The translations under genes were made by a program, and so were the position numbers. A DNA stretch of 64,000 nt from Bacteroidales bacterium (lineage in GTDB: Bacteria; Bacteroidota; Bacteroidia; Bacteroidales; UBA932), in NCBI GenBank assembly GCA_017502125.1, contig JAFVVN010000027.1, positions 1-64,000 on the forward strand. The letters are read 5' to 3'. Below, in pieces: positions 61,230-64,000 of this stretch (its first letter is position 1; the number at the start of each line of letters is the position of its first letter). The notes beneath the pieces were generated by a model. It saw only the letters and a program-made list of their open reading frames with translations. It did not search any database and was not told where the DNA came from.

Positions 61230-62264
61230 ATGGCAAATATTGACTGGAGCAAACTTACATTTTCCTACACAAAGACCAATACGATTCTGAAAACCACCTT
61301 CAAGGACGGTGCATGGACCCCTGTTGAAAGTCTCACCGACGACTATATGAACGTGAGCACCTTCTGCGGCGCATTCCACTATGCAATCGAGTGTTTCGAA
61401 GGTCTCAAGGCATTCAGAGGCAAGGATGGCAGAATCAGATTGTTCAGACCTGAGGAGAATGCAAAGCGTCTTCAGAGATCAGCTAAATTTCTCGGAATAG
61501 AGGCACCTTCCATCGAGATGTTCGTGGACATGTGCAAGAGAGCCGTACTGGAGAACATAGATTATCTCCCTCCATATGAAGAGGCAGGAGCATCGCTTTA
61601 TCTCCGTCCTACACTCATCGGAACAAACCCTCAGCTCGGAGTCCAGTCTTCAAAGGAGAGCACATTCATGCTCCTCTGCTCCCCTGTCGGTGCATATGTA
61701 GGCGGCGCACTCGATGCTGTGGACGTGGTCATCGCAAGAAACTATGACAGAGCTGCCCCTAACGGTTCAGGCTCATTCAAGGTAGGCGGCAACTACGCAT
61801 GCTCTCTCTATTCTCTGAATGTGGCTCACGAACTGGGATATAAGGCTGTCCTCTACCTTGATCCGGCAACCAAGACACATATCGACGAGTTCAACTCTTC
61901 AAACTTCTTTGCAATCAAGGGCAACACCTACATCACTCCTAAGTCGGACTCCATCCTTCCATCCATCACCAACATGTCACTTGAGACTGTTGCCGCACAC
62001 CTCGGAATGGAGGTCGAGAGAAGACCGGTTCCTGTGGAGGAACTCAGCACATTCGAGGAAGTCGGAGAATGCGGAACTGCCGTGGTAATCACCCCTGTGC
62101 ACAAGCTCGTGGACAAGCCGTTCCTTGAGTCAGAAGAAGAGACCGTATACACATATGGAGACGGTCAGTGCGGTCCTAAGTCCCTCAGGCTGTACAATTA
62201 CATCAAGGGTATCCAGCGCGGCGAAATCGAAGATGTATTCGGCTGGAACGTGTTCGTAGACTAA
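61230..62264 (+). CDS. ilvE: Branched-chain-amino-acid aminotransferase
   Basis: The 344-aa fold-type IV PLP aminotransferase has the cofactor lysine in NGSGSFKVGGNYACSL. Flanking family blocks are FHYAIECFEGLKAFRG, YLRPTLIGTNPQLGV, YLDPATKTHIDEFNSSNFF and EVGECGTAVVITPV. It makes or breaks down leucine, isoleucine and valine. It is co-transcribed with ilvA, giving the first and last steps of isoleucine synthesis in one unit. A terminator follows. Confidence 0.95.
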   Translation: MANIDWSKLTFSYTKTNTILKTTFKDGAWTPVESLTDDYMNVSTFCGAFHYAIECFEGLKAFRGKDGRIRLFRPEENAKRLQRSAKFLGIEAPSIEMFVDMCKRAVLENIDYLPPYEEAGASLYLRPTLIGTNPQLGVQSSKESTFMLLCSPVGAYVGGALDAVDVVIARNYDRAAPNGSGSFKVGGNYACSLYSLNVAHELGYKAVLYLDPATKTHIDEFNSSNFFAIKGNTYITPKSDSILPSITNMSLETVAAHLGMEVERRPVPVEELSTFEEVGECGTAVVITPVHKLVDKPFLESEEETVYTYGDGQCGPKSLRLYNYIKGIQRGEIEDVFGWNVFVD

Positions 62265-62291
62265 GTTCCGTCCCTCGGGACCTCTTGAATA

Positions 62292-62330
62292 AAAAGTCGT
62301 CTGTCCAAGAGATTGTGGCAGACGACTTTT
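62292..62330. terminator. Bidirectional intrinsic terminator between ilvE and the LptF/G gene
   Basis: AAAAGTCGTCTG (62292-62303) and CAGACGACTTTT (62319-62330) form a 12-bp perfect stem around a 15-nt loop. The A-rich and T-rich ends suit both converging genes. Confidence 0.85.
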
Positions 62331-62359
62331 GTATATTACCCGACAATGAACTGCAGAAG

Positions 62360-63457
62360 CTACTTCGGAGCTATCCTGTAAAGGAATCCGGCTATGACCG
62401 CAAACACCACATTCGGCAGCCAAAGGGCTATTGACGGCGGGAGAGTGTCCGTGTAGACGAACATCTGACTGAATCGCAGGAAGAGGATGTAGGTGAATGC
62501 CAGCGCAATGCCGATACCTATGTTCCATCCAATACCTCCCCTTCGCTTCTTTGAAGAAAGAGCCACACCCATTATAGTCAGGATGAAGGCTGAGAAAGGA
62601 AGGGCAAAGCGCGTATTCTTCTCGATGAGGGCGAACTTCACGTTGCCGTCTCCCCTCATCCTCTGGGTATCAATCAGTTCATTGAGTTCCGAATATGTCA
62701 GAGTCTCCACCGTCTTTTCATTAAGATAGAAGTCCTTCGGAGAGAGAGCCAGAACCGTGTCTATCTGCTTTCCGCTACGGATATTGTCGGTAAGGTCCTC
62801 GTTGTATTCCCTGATGAAATATTTCTTGAGTTTCCATACTCCCTTTGTCGTGTCATACACCGCAGTCTCTGCCGAGAGTTTCGAGACAAGCCTGTGGTCC
62901 CTTATCTCCTCAAGTGTGAACCTGTAGGCGGTGTTGTTCCAGGAACTGAAGGATTCTGCGAAGACGAACTCACCGGGAGCGATCTGGTAGTGCACGTTCC
63001 TTCCCACACTCTTGGTCCTTTCCTTTATATACTGGTTCTCGAAATCGAGCCTCGTCTTGTTGGCCTCCGGAATGATGAAGAGGTTCAGACAGAGTGAAAG
63101 GATCGCGATCAGGGTCGCCGAGAACATATAGGGAACCATCATTCTATGGAAACTGATTCCACAGGACAGGATGGCGACTATCTCGGAATCGGCAGCCATC
63201 TTCGAGGTGAAGAATATCACCGTTATGAACACGAACAGAGGACTGAACATGTTCATGAAATATGGGATGAAGTTGATGTAATAGTCGAATATGATGGCCC
63301 CAAGCGGCGCTTCCTTCTCCACAAAGTCATCGATCTTCTCACTGATGTCGAAGATGATGACGATGCCGATGATAAGAAGCAGCGCCACAAAGAATGTGGA
63401 TATGAACTTGCTGACGATATATGCATCAAGTCGCTTAGGTCTGAGGTCGAACTTCAT
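62360..63457 (-). CDS. LptF/LptG (YjgP/YjgQ)-family lipopolysaccharide export permease
   Basis: The protein is 365 aa from ATG 63457 (MKFDLRPKRLDAYIVSKFISTFFVAL). An ATG at 63505 is possible but overlaps tgt. There are three N-terminal helices, a periplasmic beta region (about 130-270; YQIAPGEFVFAESFSSWNNTAYRF) and three C-terminal helices (about 275-365; ALPFSAFILTIMGVAL). LptF and LptG form the membrane part of the ABC exporter that lifts lipopolysaccharide from the inner membrane. The other partner is probably the permease half of the fusion at 56755. The gene is 5 bp after tgt. Confidence 0.9.
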   Translation of the reverse strand: MKFDLRPKRLDAYIVSKFISTFFVALLLIIGIVIIFDISEKIDDFVEKEAPLGAIIFDYYINFIPYFMNMFSPLFVFITVIFFTSKMAADSEIVAILSCGISFHRMMVPYMFSATLIAILSLCLNLFIIPEANKTRLDFENQYIKERTKSVGRNVHYQIAPGEFVFAESFSSWNNTAYRFTLEEIRDHRLVSKLSAETAVYDTTKGVWKLKKYFIREYNEDLTDNIRSGKQIDTVLALSPKDFYLNEKTVETLTYSELNELIDTQRMRGDGNVKFALIEKNTRFALPFSAFILTIMGVALSSKKRRGGIGWNIGIGIALAFTYILFLRFSQMFVYTDTLPPSIALWLPNVVFAVIAGFLYRIAPK

Positions 63458-63462
63458 TTCCG

Positions 63463-64000
63463 TTAAAGTCTTGTCGTTATTCTGCGGACTGTCTCGTCCT
63501 TCCATGCCTTGAAGTCTCCTGCCTTGATGTGCTTGCGGGCCTCGCGTACGAGATCAAGATAGAAGGCAAGGTTATGCTCGCTGGCAATCTGTCCGGCGAA
63601 TATCTCTCCTGCCACGAAAAGATGACGAAGATATGCTTTTGTATATGTATGGTCTACGAATGACGTACCCTTAGGATCGAGCGGGGAGAAGTCGTCCGCC
63701 CACTTCTTGTTCTTCATGTTGATGATTCCGTCCCAGGTGAACAACATGCCGTTGCGACCGTTTCTGGTCGGCATCACACAGTCGAACATATCGACTCCGC
63801 GGGCGATTCCCTCAAGTATGTTGGCCGGAGTTCCCACTCCCATGAGGTAGCGCGGTTTGTCCTCCGGAAGGATAGGACACACGATCTCAAGCATCTCATA
63901 CATCTTTTCTGTCGGTTCCCCCACAGCGAGACCTCCTATAGCATAACCTTCACGGTCAAGCGCTGCAGCATGTTCGACAGCCTCACGCCTGAGGTCGGGA
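63463..64000 (-). CDS. tgt: Queuine tRNA-ribosyltransferase, C-terminal part (cut by window edge)
   Basis: The frame is open from the right edge of the window to the stop at 63463, giving 179 residues of the C-terminal half. Tgt blocks are AIGGLAVGEPTEKMYEML, PRYLMGVGTPANILEGIARGVDMFDCVMPTRNGRNGMLFT and AYLRHLFVAGEIFAGQIASEHNLAFYL. The catalytic Asp of FDCVMPTRNGR is present. Tgt exchanges guanine for a queuine precursor at position 34 of certain tRNAs. The usual zinc-binding C-x-C-x2-C segment is replaced by DPKGTSFVDHTY with no cysteine. I believe this is common in Bacteroidota, but alignment is needed. The start codon lies outside the window. Confidence 0.93.
   Translation of the reverse strand, partial: PDLRREAVEHAAALDREGYAIGGLAVGEPTEKMYEMLEIVCPILPEDKPRYLMGVGTPANILEGIARGVDMFDCVMPTRNGRNGMLFTWDGIINMKNKKWADDFSPLDPKGTSFVDHTYTKAYLRHLFVAGEIFAGQIASEHNLAFYLDLVREARKHIKAGDFKAWKDETVRRITTRL

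Overview
The window looks like a chromosomal piece of a Bacteroidales (Bacteroidota) bacterium, probably a gut commensal. The sequence shows three SusC-type TonB-dependent transporters and two SusD lipoproteins. It shows many lipoprotein signal peptides and repeated matches to the Bacteroidota -7 promoter element TAnnTTTG(C). It also carries a complete Rnf operon and DUF6377, DUF3823 and DUF5020 proteins. No rRNA, tRNA, CRISPR array, insertion sequence or phage gene was seen. Genus and species cannot be read from the sequence.

Region 1 (1-3,840, minus): the end of a LacI-regulated carbohydrate locus. Transcription runs through a GpsA-like dehydrogenase, a sialate O-acetylesterase-type SGNH esterase and a SusC whose C-terminal part lies outside the window. 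A divergent lacI gene (3,838-4,896) and a CG-centred palindrome at the start of the operon suggest local control. Region 2 (4,897-7,450, plus): a 355-bp gap with two related hairpins, an EamA transporter, an unrecognised 154-aa protein and a DUF5020 outer-membrane protein.

Region 3 (7,472-23,302, minus): a fungal alpha-mannan utilisation locus. It consists of a surface glycan-binding lipoprotein, a GH76 endo-mannanase, SusC, SusD, a DUF3823 lipoprotein, a GH92 mannosidase and a GH125 mannosidase. It is one compact operon ending at a strong hairpin. Its likely regulator (20,769-23,273) is one membrane-spanning chain: LamG-like and Kelch-like periplasmic domains, one membrane helix, then a winged-helix/BTAD cytoplasmic domain. 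The same AT-rich half-site lies upstream of both the operon and the regulator.

Region 4 (23,374-38,632, minus): a beta-glucan locus. It encodes SusC, SusD, a glycan-binding lipoprotein with three carbohydrate-binding-like repeats, GH16, GH3, a CotH-kinase-like lipoprotein and GH5. A terminator followed by a promoter separates the uptake genes from the enzyme genes. Its likely regulator is a DUF6377 membrane protein, and six copies of a 9-bp motif lie upstream of susC. Regions 3 and 4 side by side would let the cell attack both main polysaccharides of yeast or fungal cell walls.

Region 5 (38,647-41,542): a CPPED1-like phosphoesterase, a YhhN membrane protein, and two tandem small outer-membrane proteins, the second apparently highly expressed. 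Region 6 (41,503-53,885, minus): a long, tightly packed run from two M23 peptidases through merR, nif3, a zinc-ribbon protein, dnaB, a DUF3108 protein and rseC to rnfBCDGEA, then a 64-aa protein and a terminator. Region 7 (53,907-64,000): alaS, an in-frame LptG-type permease/methionyl-tRNA formyltransferase fusion, thiamine pyrophosphokinase, ilvA and ilvE on the plus strand. These face an LptF/LptG permease and tgt on the minus strand. A 48-bp repeat lies downstream of both rnfA and alaS, in the same orientation relative to each gene.
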